Source: Candidatus Zipacnadia bacterium (GTDB taxonomy: Bacteria; Armatimonadota; Zipacnadia; Zipacnadales; Zipacnadaceae). Taken from it: a DNA stretch of 6,047 bases. Numbering within the stretch: the stretch's first letter is position 1; every line of letters starts with the position of its first letter. The translations under genes were made by a program, and so were the position numbers. The notes below the pieces were generated by a model. The model had not been told where the DNA came from, did no database searches, and saw only the letters and a program-made list of their open reading frames with translations. Below, piece by piece: positions 5,755 to 6,047 of the stretch. The stretch spans positions 1-6,047 of the forward strand of contig JALGTV010000093.1 of assembly GCA_029821215.1 (NCBI GenBank), read 5' to 3'.

Positions 5755-6047
5755 TTATCGGGTTACTACCAAACTGCGGATCGCTTTAGTCATCTGCCCG
5801 GTATTAGGCGACCGCGCAGTTATCTCACACAGATACTGCCCCGCCGGCACTACTGTCCCTTGATCAGAGCGGCCACTCCAGAGCACACTATTGGTTCCCG
5901 CCGACGCCATCTGCCCAGACTGCAACTCCTTGACCACCACTCCGGATATGTTTCGGATTCGTATATCCACACTGGCTGGAGCACTCAAAGCATAGGATAT
6001 AGTCCAGTTCCCTCCCGGCGCCGCCTCGGCATGTATCTGTGATATTA
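5755..6047 (-). CDS. C-terminal part of a secreted protein ending in a FlgD-type Ig-like domain (partial)
   Basis: The minus-strand frame stays open to the right edge, so this is the last roughly 97 residues of a longer protein, ending at the TAA at 5755-5757. It has the pattern of the FlgD-type Ig-like domain: NWTISYALSAPASVDIRIRN, then SGVVVKELQSG, SVLWSGRSDQGTVVPAGQY and a final beta strand, LVVTR. In many FCB-group and candidate-phylum genomes this domain sits at the C-terminus of large secreted proteins and helps in surface attachment or sorting; in FlgD itself it belongs to the flagellar hook cap. Nothing flagellar is seen here, so a secreted protein is more likely. A TTG at 5986-5988 could be read as a start, but it falls inside the domain and the frame continues upstream of it. 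The function of the missing N-terminal part cannot be judged. Confidence 0.8.
   Translation of the reverse strand, partial: ISQIHAEAAPGGNWTISYALSAPASVDIRIRNISGVVVKELQSGQMASAGTNSVLWSGRSDQGTVVPAGQYLCEITARSPNTGQMTKAIRSLVVTR

Noticed and set aside
5755..5988. A separate 77-residue gene starting at the TTG at 5986-5988
   Set aside because: The frame continues upstream to the window edge and the FlgD-type domain begins before this codon (NWTISYAL), so the TTG is internal to a longer gene.

Overview
The window looks like chromosomal DNA of a diderm bacterium. Every gene lies on the minus strand, so transcription runs from the right edge to the left. The diderm call rests on an outer-membrane barrel protein of the OstA/LptD type, with a signal peptide, a jelly-roll repeat region, an aromatic-rich beta barrel and a C-terminal Phe. 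The C-terminal FlgD-type Ig-like domain at the right edge is common in the FCB group and in many candidate phyla. The UvrB reads much like those of Firmicutes and related lineages. An under-sampled diderm lineage (for example Armatimonadota-like or another candidate phylum) is my guess, but the sequence does not prove a phylum. I see no insertion sequence, phage gene, CRISPR array, tRNA or rRNA.

Layout in transcription order: (1) 6047-5755, the C-terminal end of a larger secreted protein carrying a FlgD-type Ig-like domain. (2) 5688-4618, an unnamed envelope protein with a signal peptide, an alpha/beta domain that loosely recalls CsgG/LpoB/TolB-N, a transmembrane helix and a fibronectin-III-like domain. 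(3) 4583-2589, a 664-residue protein joining a Big_1-type Ig domain, an OstA/LptA-like jelly roll and an LptD-like barrel. Genes 2 and 3 are 34 bp apart and genes 1 and 2 are 66 bp apart, so the three probably form one envelope operon. It closes at a hairpin with a short T-run (2530-2556). (4) A sigma70-like promoter (-35 at 2543-2548, -10 at 2520-2525) is interleaved with that hairpin and should drive (5) uvrB (2487-499), complete. (6) uvrC begins only 24 bases after the uvrB stop and runs off the left edge.

UvrB and UvrC act together in nucleotide excision repair: UvrB verifies the lesion and UvrC makes the incisions. The most striking irregularity is at the uvrB/uvrC junction. The uvrC frame opens directly at the YIG half of the GIY-YIG nuclease domain; no start region and no PGVY half exist in any frame upstream, and the frame is continuous with uvrB except for one TAA. 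This is either a real 5' deletion or an assembly defect. The second point of interest is the Big_1-OstA-barrel fusion and its two co-directional envelope neighbours, a plausible uncharacterised envelope-assembly cluster. I do not see convincing evidence of a wholly new system beyond that.
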